Source: an uncultured Oceanospirillaceae bacterium (GTDB taxonomy: Bacteria > Pseudomonadota > Gammaproteobacteria > Pseudomonadales > Balneatricaceae). Taken from it: DNA of 54,769 nt. Location: the NCBI GenBank assembly GCA_913057435.1, contig CAJXNY010000035.1, positions 1 through 54,769 of the forward strand, written 5' to 3'. Positions 17,202 through 26,519 of this stretch are shown here, one piece after another; the first letter of the stretch is position 1; each line of letters begins with the position of its first letter. The position numbers were made by a program, and so were the translations under genes. The notes below the pieces were generated by a model that did no database searches, had not been told where the DNA came from, and worked only from the letters and a program-made list of their open reading frames with translations.

Positions 17202-19445
17202 ATGGCAGAAATCATGATTCATCATCTGGCGCTGACCGGCGTCAAATGTGCGGGCTGTGTCCGTTCTCTTGAACGGGCGTTGGTGGCGGCGGATGAAGTA
17301 GAGGACTACGCCGTCAATTTTGCCGAGCGCAGCGTGGCTATTCAGAGTCTGTCTGATGCGGGACAGTTGATCGCGGTGATTGAGGCGGCAGGCTATGGTG
17401 CCCAGCTGGTTGATGATAATCAGGACCCGCAGATCCAGGCCAATGCCAGCCGTCAGCAGTATCTTGGCCTGTTACGGCGCAGCATAGTTGCGCTGGCTGT
17501 GGGTGCGGTGCTGATGGTTCTGGGCTTGCTGGATATGATGCCTGATCTCACCCAGAGTCATGGTCAGCTGGGGGCCATGTTTATGGGCCTGGTGACGCTG
17601 ACCGTGATGATCAGCAGTGCCCAGGGTATTTATGCCGGTGCATGGCTGAGTATCAAGCGTCGCAGCCTGAATATGGATACGCTGATTGGCTTGGGAACCG
17701 GGGCTGCCTGGCTGTATTCAACGGTACTGGTCGTGTTGGCCTGGCTGGCTCCAGCGCAGCTGGTGGTCACCGGCGGTCACCTTTACTACGAAGCCACGGT
17801 GATGATTCTGGGCTTTATTCTGGCCGGCCAGGCACTGGAGTTACGTGCCCGTGGCCAGACTGCTGATGCGGTGCGCTCACTGCTGAACCTGCAACCGGAT
17901 CAGGCCTGGCGGGAGCGTGATGGCCAGTTACAGCAGGTGCCGGTGGCGCTGCTGACGCTGGCTGATCGGGTGCTGATCAAACCTGGTGAACGGGTGTCAG
18001 TGGATGCTCAGGTGGAAGAGGGTGACAGCTATGTTGATGAGTCGATGCTGACAGGAGAGCCGGTACCGGTTCACAAGTCTGCAGGGGACACGGTGACAGG
18101 TGGCACCCTGAATGGTCAGGGTAGCCTGTGGGTACGTGTTGCACGCACGGGTAGCCAGACGGTGCTGGCGCAAATTATCGCGACGGTGCGTCAGGCCCAG
18201 AATGGTAAGCCACCATTGGGGCGGCTGGCGGATAAAATTGCGGCAGTGTTTGTGCCGGTCGTGATTGCTATCGCGTTACTGGCGGCACTGGTCTGGCTCT
18301 GGCTGGGCCCTGCCCCCTCACTGGGCTATGCACTGGTGGTTTTGATGACGGTGCTGATTGTGGCCTGTCCCTGTGCGCTGGGGCTGGCAACACCGATGTC
18401 AGTGATGGTCGGTGTGGGGCGGGCTGCACGTAGCGGTATTCTGATCCGAAATGGCGATGCATTGCAGCAGGCCGGTCAGGTGACGACCGTGATGCTGGAT
18501 AAAACGGGGACGTTGACCGAAGGTCGCCCGGTGGTGACCGCTGAGGTACGCAGTGCTCAGTTTCAGGGGGATGACACCCTCGCACTGATCATTGCCAGTG
18601 TTGAGCAGAAATCAGAACACCCACTGGCTGCTGCGCTGGTGACGCATCTGATCGAATCCGCTGGTGCAGCGCTGCCTGAGGTCACTGAGTTTAGTGCCAC
18701 GCCGGGTGCGGGTGTTGAAGCGCTGGTGAATGCTCAGCGAGTGCTGATTGGTAATCAGCGCTGGCTGGAGGAAGCGGGCGTGGACTGCCGCGACCTTGAT
18801 GAGGAAGCACAACAGCACAGTCAGCAGGGGTGTTCACTGGTCTGGGTTGCGCTGGGAGGTGTACTGGCCGCGCTGTATGGTGTCCGTGATCCGATCAAAG
18901 CGGATGCCCGTGAGGCCGTTCGTCAGATGCAGCAACAGGGGCTTAAGGTTGCGATGTTGTCCGGGGATAATGAACGCAGCGCTCGAGTGATTGCCGCTGA
19001 GCTGGGGATTAATGATGTCTACGCCAATGTTCGCCCTGAACAGAAACAGGCTGTTGTCGCCCGTTTACAGCAGCAGGGTGAATGCGTGGCCATGGTGGGG
19101 GATGGCATTAACGATGCGCCTGCGCTGGTACAGGCGGATGTTGGTTTTGCCATGGGCAATGGTACGGATATCGCGATAGAAAGTGCCGATGTGGTGTTAA
19201 TGCGGGGTGAGCCATCGCTGGTGGTTGAGGCGGTGTTGCTGTCTCGGGCGACGGTGAAAAATATCCATCAGAACCTGCTGGGCGCGTTCATCTATAACGC
19301 ACTGGCCATTCCGGTGGCAGCAGGGGTGCTGTTTCCACTGACCGGGTTACTACTCAACCCGGTGATTGCTGGCGCAGCAATGGCGGCATCCTCAGTGACG
19401 GTGGTAACCAATGCCAACCGCTTACGCTGGCGTAAGCTGGGCTGA
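17202..19445 (+). CDS. copA: Copper-exporting P1B-type ATPase
   Basis: Exports Cu(I) from the cytoplasm using ATP. One N-terminal heavy-metal domain (GVKCAGC at ~16) precedes two leading helices. The actuator loop has TGEPVPV, and the intramembrane Cu site is CPCALGLATP at ~388. The phosphorylation site DKTGTLTEG lies at ~433. The nucleotide-binding domain has SEHPLA, and the hinge is GDGINDAPAL. The 747-residue length fits one-HMA CopA proteins. Start at ATG 17202 (GGAG upstream) gives the usual short lead to the HMA; ATG 17160 would add 14 residues. No CueR-type regulator or chaperone gene is adjacent. The gene is convergent with the GGDEF/EAL gene. Confidence 0.95.
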   Translation: MAEIMIHHLALTGVKCAGCVRSLERALVAADEVEDYAVNFAERSVAIQSLSDAGQLIAVIEAAGYGAQLVDDNQDPQIQANASRQQYLGLLRRSIVALAVGAVLMVLGLLDMMPDLTQSHGQLGAMFMGLVTLTVMISSAQGIYAGAWLSIKRRSLNMDTLIGLGTGAAWLYSTVLVVLAWLAPAQLVVTGGHLYYEATVMILGFILAGQALELRARGQTADAVRSLLNLQPDQAWRERDGQLQQVPVALLTLADRVLIKPGERVSVDAQVEEGDSYVDESMLTGEPVPVHKSAGDTVTGGTLNGQGSLWVRVARTGSQTVLAQIIATVRQAQNGKPPLGRLADKIAAVFVPVVIAIALLAALVWLWLGPAPSLGYALVVLMTVLIVACPCALGLATPMSVMVGVGRAARSGILIRNGDALQQAGQVTTVMLDKTGTLTEGRPVVTAEVRSAQFQGDDTLALIIASVEQKSEHPLAAALVTHLIESAGAALPEVTEFSATPGAGVEALVNAQRVLIGNQRWLEEAGVDCRDLDEEAQQHSQQGCSLVWVALGGVLAALYGVRDPIKADAREAVRQMQQQGLKVAMLSGDNERSARVIAAELGINDVYANVRPEQKQAVVARLQQQGECVAMVGDGINDAPALVQADVGFAMGNGTDIAIESADVVLMRGEPSLVVEAVLLSRATVKNIHQNLLGAFIYNALAIPVAAGVLFPLTGLLLNPVIAGAAMAASSVTVVTNANRLRWRKLG

Positions 19446-19594
19446 TTATCAGCGAGCAGGATCTGTTGCAGCCATAATCTCTGGTTGCAACACAGTGGGG
19501 CGGGCTGCTGGTCCTTATTACCTGAATGTGTCAGTCGCGGTGGCATATCGGCTATAAATGCCAGTTCATTGGGGTAACGCCACGTCTACTGTGG

Positions 19595-22500
19595 TCAGGC
19601 GGTTTCAACAACGTCAATGCCTGCCTTTTCCATCAACTGTTCTACGGTGCCTGGCCTGGCCAGTAGAAAGCCTTGTAGCTCATCACAGCCTGCGTTGCGT
19701 AAAAATTCCTGCTGCGCCTGCGTCTCGACCCCTTCAGCAACAACGTTTAATCGCAGGCTGTGGGACATCTGGATAATGGCCTGAACCAGCACCACATCAT
19801 CATCGTCATCGGGAACATCACGGACAAAGGACTGATCTATCTTGACGGTGCTGACTGGCAGCTTTTTCAAGTAGATCAGTGATGAGTAGCCGGTACCGAA
19901 ATCATCCACGGATAGTGAAATGTCCATTGCCCGTATCAGATCCAGGGTATGGATGACCTCATCAATGTTTTCCATCACATGGGTTTCCGTGATCTCCAGC
20001 TCCAGCAGGTGGGGATCCAGCTTTGATTCGTTCAGTGCTTGCTCAAGGTCGAGCAGCAGACGCGCATCGCGCAGCTGGCGCGGAGATAGATTCACGGAGA
20101 CGGGAATTTGTGCACCGGACTGATTCCAGTGGGCCGCTGCCAGACAGGCCTGTTTGAGTACGAAACGACCGATGTCGACGATCAGGGTAGAGTCTTCCGC
20201 AATCGGTATGAACACTGCCGGGGATACCGGGCCCTGCCCTGCTGGGTGCCAGCGCAGCAATGCTTCTGCGCCGACAACCCGTTCGCCGTCAATATCAAAC
20301 CGGGGTTGAAAGTTGAGGAACAGTTCCTCTTTTCCCAGTGCGGCACGCAGGCCTTCCTCCAGCAGATTACGCTGCTGGTTCTGTGCGTTAAGGTTTTCAT
20401 CAAAAAACTGGACGATATTGCGCCCACGTTCTTTCGCCTGGTACATAGCCAGATCGGCATGACGGGTCAGAGTCTCGGTATCTTTACCATCTTTATCGAC
20501 AATGGCGATGCCGATGCTGGTTGATGTGAAGCAGCGAATACTGCCCAGGTCATAAGGCTCGCGTACTGAACTGAGAATGCGTTGGGCTATAGATTTCAGC
20601 TGCCCCAGGTTTTGGATATCACGCACAATAATGGTGAACTCATCTCCGCCCAGTCGGGCGACAGTATCCTTGGCTCCCACGCTGGCGTGTAAGCGGTTAG
20701 CGACCTGCTGTAGCAGCGCATCGCCCGTATTATGGCCATAGGTATCGTTAATGCTTTTAAAGCGGTCCAGATCCAGGAACATGACCGCCGAGTTCCAGTG
20801 GTCACGATTACGTGGTGCTTCAATGCATTGCTCCAGTCGCTGATAAAACAGTGACCGGTTCGGTAACCCTGTCAGGTTGTCGTACAGCGCCATACGTTCC
20901 AGCCGCACTTCAGCGGCTTTAAGCTCGGTGATATTAGTAAACAACAACACAAAACGTGGTTCCATGGCGGGGCTAAGCAGCGGTGTTATGGACACCAGTA
21001 CAGGGACTGACTCGCCATTGCGGTGCTTGAGTACACACTCACCTTGCCAGCGGCTGTTGCTTGCGAAGGCTTCCAGGCTGTCAGGGTGGCTTTGTAAAAA
21101 TACCTTGATAGCGTCATGGCCCTGGGTAAGGGTCTGGCCACTAATCTCAGTGAAGGCCCGGTTGATGGTCAGAATCATCTGCCCGGCATCCAGCACTACA
21201 ATCGCTTCGGCAGTTTCTTCAAATACCTGCTGTGCCAGTTTCAGTTCGCCTTCCGCCTGCTTCATTGCGGTGATGTCGGTCGCAATACCGCCAATGGCGT
21301 AGGGGGTGCCCAGCTCATCAACAATGGGGAACTTACTCATCAGCAAGGTTATCTGACCACTGGGGATGGACATTTTCAGCTCATAGCTCAGTGGTTTTCC
21401 GGTACTGAGTATCTGCTCATCGGCAGCGCTGACAACCTCCATAACGCCGTTGTCCAGTACCTGATGATCGACCTGGCCAATCAGTTGCTCTGGTGTCTGG
21501 CCAATAACATCAGCCATCCGCTGGTTCACCAGCCGGTAACGGTGGGCTATATCTTTGATAAAGATCAGATCGGGTGAATTGTCGATAATACTGGCAAGCC
21601 GCTGATCACGATCCTGAATCCGTAGCAACATGAGTTCAAGTGCATGGCCGACACGGTCAAATTCAGTAAACTTTGCGCCAGAAAATGAGGCTGGAACGCC
21701 GCTTTCGGGCACTTGTTCTGCATAGTTTATCAGCTGAGCCAATGAGCGGTGAGTCAGACGGTAGATCACCCAGATTGCCAGCAGTCCAAAGACGATAACA
21801 GCAATCGCCGCGTGAATCAGGGTGCGAAAATAGGTGTCTTTGAGTGCTATAAATGCACTGTTGGGTAACAGCATTCGGATACTGAACGATTCAGACGCAT
21901 CAATTTTCAGGGAGTGGTCGCGTAATATAAATTCTTTGTGCGCCTCTACCATATTGGCAATCGTGGTGGGCTGGCGGAGTTGTGCCAGTTCGCCTGGGTT
22001 GCGTTCCAGCCCGCCAATCATGATGTTTTGGTAGCTTAGCGAGATCGCATTTGAGCCGAATAGCTGTTGTAGCTGATTCATAAGCCAATAATTATTGTTT
22101 AGCATGACATAGGTGTTCAGCTGGCCGACTACTTCGCCAAGTTCAGGCTCGACGATCGGTAATACAAGCCTCATCAGATAATGGTCTTCATTGCCAGATT
22201 GTTCATGGATGCTATGCCAGCGACCTGAAGTCTGGGGGCGTCGGCTGATATTGTTCAGTGGCAGGGCCAGGTTGACGATGCCGGTGTTACGTACCTCGAC
22301 CAGTTCACCTGAAGTACGGGTTATTACGACGGCGTCAATGCGTTGGCCGCTGTCACCGTCGAGCAGGGAGTCAACGATGTTACGTATGCCAATGTGGTCG
22401 TTACGATCCAGTGCGCTACTGAGTTCATTTACCTCGATCAGTTCATGGCTTATCTGGTAGATATTGCTGAACTGCTCACCCAGTAAGCTGAGCAGAGTGC

Positions 22501-22648
22501 GCTGATCGCGGTGGTAAGTTTGTACAATTTCCTGTTGCAGAGCCCGCTGTGCTGCGAGATACGCTGAACTTAGCAGTATGGCGGAGACCACGCTCAGTAA
22601 TATCAGTACCAGTACCATTAATACGGTGGAAAAACGGATAGTACGCAC
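19595..22648 (-). CDS. LuxQ-like sensor with PAS-PAS-GGDEF-EAL output
   Basis: A 1017-residue inner-membrane signalling protein. TM1 lies at ~7-30, a periplasmic region at ~31-276, and TM2 at ~277-298. Then come a linker (~300-350), PAS regions (~351-465 and ~472-580), GGDEF (~588-750) and EAL (~760-1010). The periplasmic part resembles V. harveyi LuxQ from memory (LPIVEPELGEVVGQ, then LNNNYWLM at ~163-190). GGDEF at 667-671 is intact but the RxxD inhibitory site is not (GAKD). EAL motifs are complete: EALLRW, NLSPRQ, ELEITE, DDFGTGYSS, KIDQSF, EGVET. It may therefore make and break c-di-GMP. The start is GTG at 22648, directly after the luxP-like stop. No kinase or receiver domain is present. 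Confidence 0.9.
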   Translation of the reverse strand: MRTIRFSTVLMVLVLILLSVVSAILLSSAYLAAQRALQQEIVQTYHRDQRTLLSLLGEQFSNIYQISHELIEVNELSSALDRNDHIGIRNIVDSLLDGDSGQRIDAVVITRTSGELVEVRNTGIVNLALPLNNISRRPQTSGRWHSIHEQSGNEDHYLMRLVLPIVEPELGEVVGQLNTYVMLNNNYWLMNQLQQLFGSNAISLSYQNIMIGGLERNPGELAQLRQPTTIANMVEAHKEFILRDHSLKIDASESFSIRMLLPNSAFIALKDTYFRTLIHAAIAVIVFGLLAIWVIYRLTHRSLAQLINYAEQVPESGVPASFSGAKFTEFDRVGHALELMLLRIQDRDQRLASIIDNSPDLIFIKDIAHRYRLVNQRMADVIGQTPEQLIGQVDHQVLDNGVMEVVSAADEQILSTGKPLSYELKMSIPSGQITLLMSKFPIVDELGTPYAIGGIATDITAMKQAEGELKLAQQVFEETAEAIVVLDAGQMILTINRAFTEISGQTLTQGHDAIKVFLQSHPDSLEAFASNSRWQGECVLKHRNGESVPVLVSITPLLSPAMEPRFVLLFTNITELKAAEVRLERMALYDNLTGLPNRSLFYQRLEQCIEAPRNRDHWNSAVMFLDLDRFKSINDTYGHNTGDALLQQVANRLHASVGAKDTVARLGGDEFTIIVRDIQNLGQLKSIAQRILSSVREPYDLGSIRCFTSTSIGIAIVDKDGKDTETLTRHADLAMYQAKERGRNIVQFFDENLNAQNQQRNLLEEGLRAALGKEELFLNFQPRFDIDGERVVGAEALLRWHPAGQGPVSPAVFIPIAEDSTLIVDIGRFVLKQACLAAAHWNQSGAQIPVSVNLSPRQLRDARLLLDLEQALNESKLDPHLLELEITETHVMENIDEVIHTLDLIRAMDISLSVDDFGTGYSSLIYLKKLPVSTVKIDQSFVRDVPDDDDDVVLVQAIIQMSHSLRLNVVAEGVETQAQQEFLRNAGCDELQGFLLARPGTVEQLMEKAGIDVVETA

Positions 22649-23785
22649 TTAGTGGGTATCCTTATCCTTATCCAGATCGCTAAGCCGGAAGGCTTCCCTG
22701 GTTAACTGGCGAATATCAGTGGCTGAAGTCTGATTGTGCAGTAGTTTTATATGACCGGCGAATATATGCGGCACAGCGGAGGGTTTACCTTCAATGTCCA
22801 GTTTGATGGCCTCAGCCATAGCGACGCCGTTATCGTCGTTCATACGCATAACCGTGACATTCAGCCCGCCTGCCTGCAAAGCTTCCAGCTCACTGCTACC
22901 ACCGCCCCAGCCATTGAGCAGTATCTTGTCTTCCAGGTTTTGCTCTTTCAGGGCCTGCAAGGCACCGAGCGCTATATCGGTTGAATTGGCGTAGATCATA
23001 TTAATCTGAGGGTGTTTTCTCAGGGCGCGTATCGTCGCTTTATAAGCTTTGTCGCGGTTGCCATTGGTAAAGTACTGAGCCACCTGGCGAACACCTGGGT
23101 AACGGGCAGCTTCATTGGCAAAGGTATCGCCGCGCATTTTGCTGATGTATCCGGGGGAAAAATACAGCATCAGGTAATTCGCCTGATAGTTAGTCTTTTT
23201 CAGCATCCAGTCTGCTAGTAGTCGCGTGCCCTGGGCGTGGTCGAAACCAACGTATAAGAAAGGCCGGTGCGATTGCCAGTCTGCCAGTGGGGTCGTGATG
23301 TTCTGCAGAATGAGTTTGGGTGTACCTTTTGCCAGTACCTGCTCAATCAGTCGACGTTGGCGCACGGTTTCCAGGGTAAATACCAGGTAATCCGGTTGCC
23401 ACTTTAGTGCTTCATTTAATTGCTGGCTTTGCAATGGTGCATCAATAGAGGGGCGAGAGAGGAAGGTTTTAAGCTCATATTGCAGGCCTGTATTCTTAAG
23501 GCGATGTTCAAATGAAGTCAGGCTGCGGTGCCAGTAGTCTGAGCTTTGTAGTCCCGGGTAGATGATCGCTATTTTGGCTGGGCGTTGCTGGGCAGACTCA
23601 AGCGGGCTTGCAGGCTGATGGACCTTGCGCGAGAAGTCTTCCATTAGTGGGGTCTGTGCAGGATTTTGAGCGATATAGTCCTGTATACGGATATATTCTT
23701 CAGCCGCGGAAGCAACCGGTGTATGGAGCCAGAACAAAGCCAGTACCAAGTGGGCTATGTAGCGGTGGAAACGCGCATCCATCAT
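22649..23785 (-). CDS. luxP: LuxP-like periplasmic autoinducer-2 binding protein
   Basis: A 378-residue periplasmic protein with a signal peptide (~8-27, cleavage near ASAAE). It aligns along its length with V. harveyi LuxP: YPGLQSSDYW, LILQNITTP, LYVGFDHAQG, YFSPGYISKMRGDTF, ANSTDIALGA, NGWGGGS, VMRMNDD. Residues equivalent to the reported AI-2 contacts are all kept: Q80, S82, W85, N162, R218, S268, T269, D270, W293, R314 (Vibrio Q77, S79, W82, N159, R215, S265, T266, D267, W289, R310). The start at 23785 has GGGAGGT 5 nt upstream. The stop abuts the GTG of the GGDEF/EAL gene, so the pair is co-translated. AI-2 binding is inferred from the residues; the gene symbol is by homology. Confidence 0.92.
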   Translation of the reverse strand: MMDARFHRYIAHLVLALFWLHTPVASAAEEYIRIQDYIAQNPAQTPLMEDFSRKVHQPASPLESAQQRPAKIAIIYPGLQSSDYWHRSLTSFEHRLKNTGLQYELKTFLSRPSIDAPLQSQQLNEALKWQPDYLVFTLETVRQRRLIEQVLAKGTPKLILQNITTPLADWQSHRPFLYVGFDHAQGTRLLADWMLKKTNYQANYLMLYFSPGYISKMRGDTFANEAARYPGVRQVAQYFTNGNRDKAYKATIRALRKHPQINMIYANSTDIALGALQALKEQNLEDKILLNGWGGGSSELEALQAGGLNVTVMRMNDDNGVAMAEAIKLDIEGKPSAVPHIFAGHIKLLHNQTSATDIRQLTREAFRLSDLDKDKDTH

Positions 23786-23854
23786 TGTCGACCTCCCGTC
23801 AACTTGGGCTTGTCTGCCCAGTGTCTGATTTGTGCTCAGGGTACATTCGGCAGT

Positions 23855-23884
23855 CATGTTGATCTGTCATCACCAACATGTTGG
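23855..23884. promoter_or_regulatory. Overlapping CATGTTG/CAACATG palindromes upstream of luxP-like gene
   Basis: CATGTTG (23855) and CAACATG (23874) are inverted with a 12-nt spacer. The second half-site is itself the left part of a perfect 12-bp palindrome, CCAACATGTTGG (23873-23884). They lie 70-100 nt before the luxP-like start and look like a dimeric regulator site. The remainder of the 462-nt gap to fabV (23786-24247) has no clear promoter. A 48-codon open frame at 23968-24114 lacks an RBS and was not called. Confidence 0.45.
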
Positions 23885-24247
23885 ACTGATTTTGCTACTT
23901 TATTTCTGATTATTCTATCTAGAGTAGCGAATTCCTGTTTCGATGCCAATTAAGCACGCTAAAACAAATGCTTACCTTGATCTCGCTACCCGTTGAGGGT
24001 AATCCCTTTTATCTGGCGTACAAGTTGCTGGCTAACCACGAGTTCGTGTTGATCCATAACAGGTTGCATCTGTTGCTTTTTTTGCAGGGTTCAGGTGAGC
24101 CTTCTGTTGTCTAAGATAGCTGCATTATGGCGATTGTGCCTGTTATTCACAGTACGTCAGGGCCTGGGCTTGGCTGTCACAAAAGATGGATTTCCGGTAT
24201 CTTTAACAGCTATTTGATTGAATGGCTGATTGAGAAAACACTCGACA

Positions 24248-25444
24248 ATGATCATTAAACCGAAAACTCGTGGTTTTATCTGCACTACAACTCACCCGAC
24301 TGGTTGTGCGCAGAACGTGCGTGAGCAGATTAGCTACACCCAGCAGCTGGGGAGTCAGGACGGTGGTCCAAAACGTGTTCTGGTGATTGGTTCGTCCAGT
24401 GGTTATGGCCTGGCGTCCCGTATTACCGCAGCGTTTGGCTACGGTGCTTCAACGATAGGCGTCTTCTTCGAGAAGCCAGGTACTGAGCGCAAGCCTGGTA
24501 CGGCGGGCTGGTATAACTCTGCGGCGTTTGAAAACGCAGCAGCAGAGTCAGGCTTGTACGCTAAAAGCCTGAATGGCGATGCGTTCAGCCATGATGCCAA
24601 ACAGAAAACCATTGATCTGATTAAAGACGATCTGGGTCAGGTTGATCTGGTTATTTACTCACTGGCCTCGCCAGTACGTAAAATGCCAGACAGCGGTGAA
24701 GTAGTGCGTTCCTGCCTGAAGCCGATCGGTGAGACCTACCGTTCAACGGCGATCGATACTAACAAAGATATTATTATCGAAGCGGAAGTTGAACCGGCCA
24801 CTGAAGAAGAGATTGCCAACACGATTACCGTGATGGGTGGTCAGGACTGGGAACTGTGGATGCAGGCCCTGAAAGACGGTGGTGTACTGGCTGAAGGCGC
24901 TAAGTCTGTTGCTTACAGCTACATCGGTACGGATATTACCTGGCCGATCTACTGGGATGGTGCGCTGGGTAAAGCCAAGCAGGATCTGGACCGTGCAGCC
25001 AACGGTATCAACACCGACCTTGCGGCCAGCGGTGGCTGTGGTCACGTGGCTGTGCTCAAGTCTGTTGTCACTCAGGCGTCTTCAGCGATTCCAGTGATGC
25101 CGCTATATATCTCCATGGCATTCAAAATCATGCGCGAGCTGGGCATTCATGAAGGTTGTATTGAGCAGGTTAACCGCCTGTTCCGTGATCGCCTGTACGC
25201 CGGTGGCGAAATGCCACTGGATGAAGGCAACCGTATCCGTCTGGATGACTGGGAACTGCGTGATGATGTACAGCAGAAATGTCGTGAGATCTGGCCGCAG
25301 GTGACCACAGAAAATCTCCGCGACCTGACTGACTACGCTGCTTATAAAGATGAGTTCCTGAAACTGTTTGGTTTTGGTGTCGACGGTGTCGATTATGAGG
25401 CCGACGTGAGCCCGGATGTGAAATTCGACGTCATTGATATCTGA
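24248..25444 (+). CDS. fabV: Trans-2-enoyl-ACP/CoA reductase FabV
   Basis: Catalyses the last step of each fatty-acid elongation cycle with NADH; the FabV type is intrinsically resistant to triclosan. The 398-residue protein starts [17 protein letters not shown], the signature FabV N-terminus. The cofactor loop is [24 protein letters not shown] and the active-site Tyr-(x8)-Lys region ([15 protein letters not shown]...GKAK) match the family. ATG at 24248 agrees with FabV starts; an in-frame upstream codon at 24230 adds six residues. It is a single gene with its own terminator, divergent from the luxP-like gene. No fabI is seen here. Confidence 0.96.
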   Translation: MIIKPKTRGFICTTTHPTGCAQNVREQISYTQQLGSQDGGPKRVLVIGSSSGYGLASRITAAFGYGASTIGVFFEKPGTERKPGTAGWYNSAAFENAAAESGLYAKSLNGDAFSHDAKQKTIDLIKDDLGQVDLVIYSLASPVRKMPDSGEVVRSCLKPIGETYRSTAIDTNKDIIIEAEVEPATEEEIANTITVMGGQDWELWMQALKDGGVLAEGAKSVAYSYIGTDITWPIYWDGALGKAKQDLDRAANGINTDLAASGGCGHVAVLKSVVTQASSAIPVMPLYISMAFKIMRELGIHEGCIEQVNRLFRDRLYAGGEMPLDEGNRIRLDDWELRDDVQQKCREIWPQVTTENLRDLTDYAAYKDEFLKLFGFGVDGVDYEADVSPDVKFDVIDI

Positions 25445-25460
25445 TCATACGACGTAAACT

Positions 25461-25495
25461 AAAAGGACGGCCCGTGATGGGTCGTCCTTTTTTTT
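25461..25495 (+). terminator. Terminator of fabV
   Basis: A 13-bp stem (AAAAGGACGGCCC / GGGTCGTCCTTTT, one G-U pair) with a GTGAT loop ends in an eight-T run, 17 nt after fabV. Confidence 0.95.
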
Positions 25496-25618
25496 GGTCA
25501 GTTTTTTGCTGGCATTATCGCTCAGTGCTACCCCTGCATCAGCCCTGCTGCTATGTTGGGGGACGGGTGGCAGCTTGTGCTACCAGCTTACAAATGTGTA
25601 AAGCCGAGGAGGTTCCTG

Positions 25619-26467
25619 TTGGAAACGGGTAAGGAATTACGGTTTGATATTGATGGCCGCCTGATGGCAGGGCTGGAATTTGGTGACCCGAATGGGCTGC
25701 CGGTGGTGGCACTGCATGGCTGGCTGGATAATGCTGCCAGCTGGCGGCTGGTGGCAGCGCAGCTCAAAGGAATACGGCTGATTGCACTGGACCTGATGGG
25801 GCATGGTTTCTCGGATCACCGACCGGATAGTATGCCTTATTATATCTGGGACAATGTATCTGATGTGCTGGCGGTACTGGATGAGCTGGCGCTGGACCAG
25901 GCCCACATTGTAGGCCATTCCATGGGAGCCAGCATTTCAACATTATTAGCGGGGTGTTACCCCACTCGCGTACAGCGTCTGTGTCTGGTAGAGGGGATTG
26001 CACCGCTGGTTTACAGCCCGCAAACATTACCTGAACTGATGGCTCAGGCCATTGATAAACGCCGTCGGATGCAGGGGCGTCGGTTACGGCCCTACGCTGA
26101 TCTTGACGCTGTTGTGCAGGCGCGGGTAAAAGGGCGCTGGCCGGTCACAGAGCAGGCCGCACGCTGGCTGGTGGAGCGGGGCGTGGTGCAGAAATCTGAT
26201 GGGATCTTCTGGCGTAATGACCCGGCGCTGGTACAGCCGTCTATTTTGCGAATGAGTGAAGATCAGGTTGGTGCCTTTATTGATGCCGTTACGGCACCTG
26301 TCCAGCTGGTGCTGGGGGATGAGGGTATTGGTGAGGGCCTGGTTCTGTCACGACTGGCGCGTTTTCATCAGTTGGAGCAGCGTACTGTTGTCGGCAGTCA
26401 CCATTTGCATCTGCAGGAAGAAGGGGCGACCAGGGTCGCTGAATTACTCAATCAGTGGGCTGAATGA
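25619..26467 (+). CDS. Alpha/beta-fold hydrolase
   Basis: A 282-residue cytoplasmic hydrolase of the alpha/beta fold. HGWLDNAASW forms the oxyanion region at ~31-40. GHSMGAS at ~100 carries the nucleophile Ser. An Asp after VLGDEG and a His in GSHHLHLQ complete a likely triad. Substrate cannot be told; relatives are annotated as esterases or lipases. The start is unusual: TTG at 25619 sits 6 nt after a perfect AGGAGG, while the frame upstream has no good RBS. It is followed 52 nt later by the DUF4892 gene and then the patatin gene, so a three-gene lipid-related transcript is possible. Confidence 0.82.
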   Translation: METGKELRFDIDGRLMAGLEFGDPNGLPVVALHGWLDNAASWRLVAAQLKGIRLIALDLMGHGFSDHRPDSMPYYIWDNVSDVLAVLDELALDQAHIVGHSMGASISTLLAGCYPTRVQRLCLVEGIAPLVYSPQTLPELMAQAIDKRRRMQGRRLRPYADLDAVVQARVKGRWPVTEQAARWLVERGVVQKSDGIFWRNDPALVQPSILRMSEDQVGAFIDAVTAPVQLVLGDEGIGEGLVLSRLARFHQLEQRTVVGSHHLHLQEEGATRVAELLNQWAE

Positions 26468-26519
26468 ATTTATTGGTAGCGTTGTTGCCTGAACAGACAG
26501 GCGAACAGGTGGGGGACTT

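Noticed and set aside
19464-19492. Inverted repeat TGTTGCAGCCA / TGGTTGCAACA between copA and the GGDEF/EAL gene
   Set aside because: It has one mismatch and no T run on either strand, so I could not support a terminator call.
19595-22648. Histidine kinase or receiver domain expected of a LuxQ protein
   Set aside because: No H-box, N-box or receiver Asp region is present. The cytoplasmic part is PAS, GGDEF and EAL only.
23968-24114. 48-codon open frame between the luxP-like gene and fabV
   Set aside because: It has no ribosome-binding site, and its composition resembles intergenic DNA. Kept only as a remote possibility.
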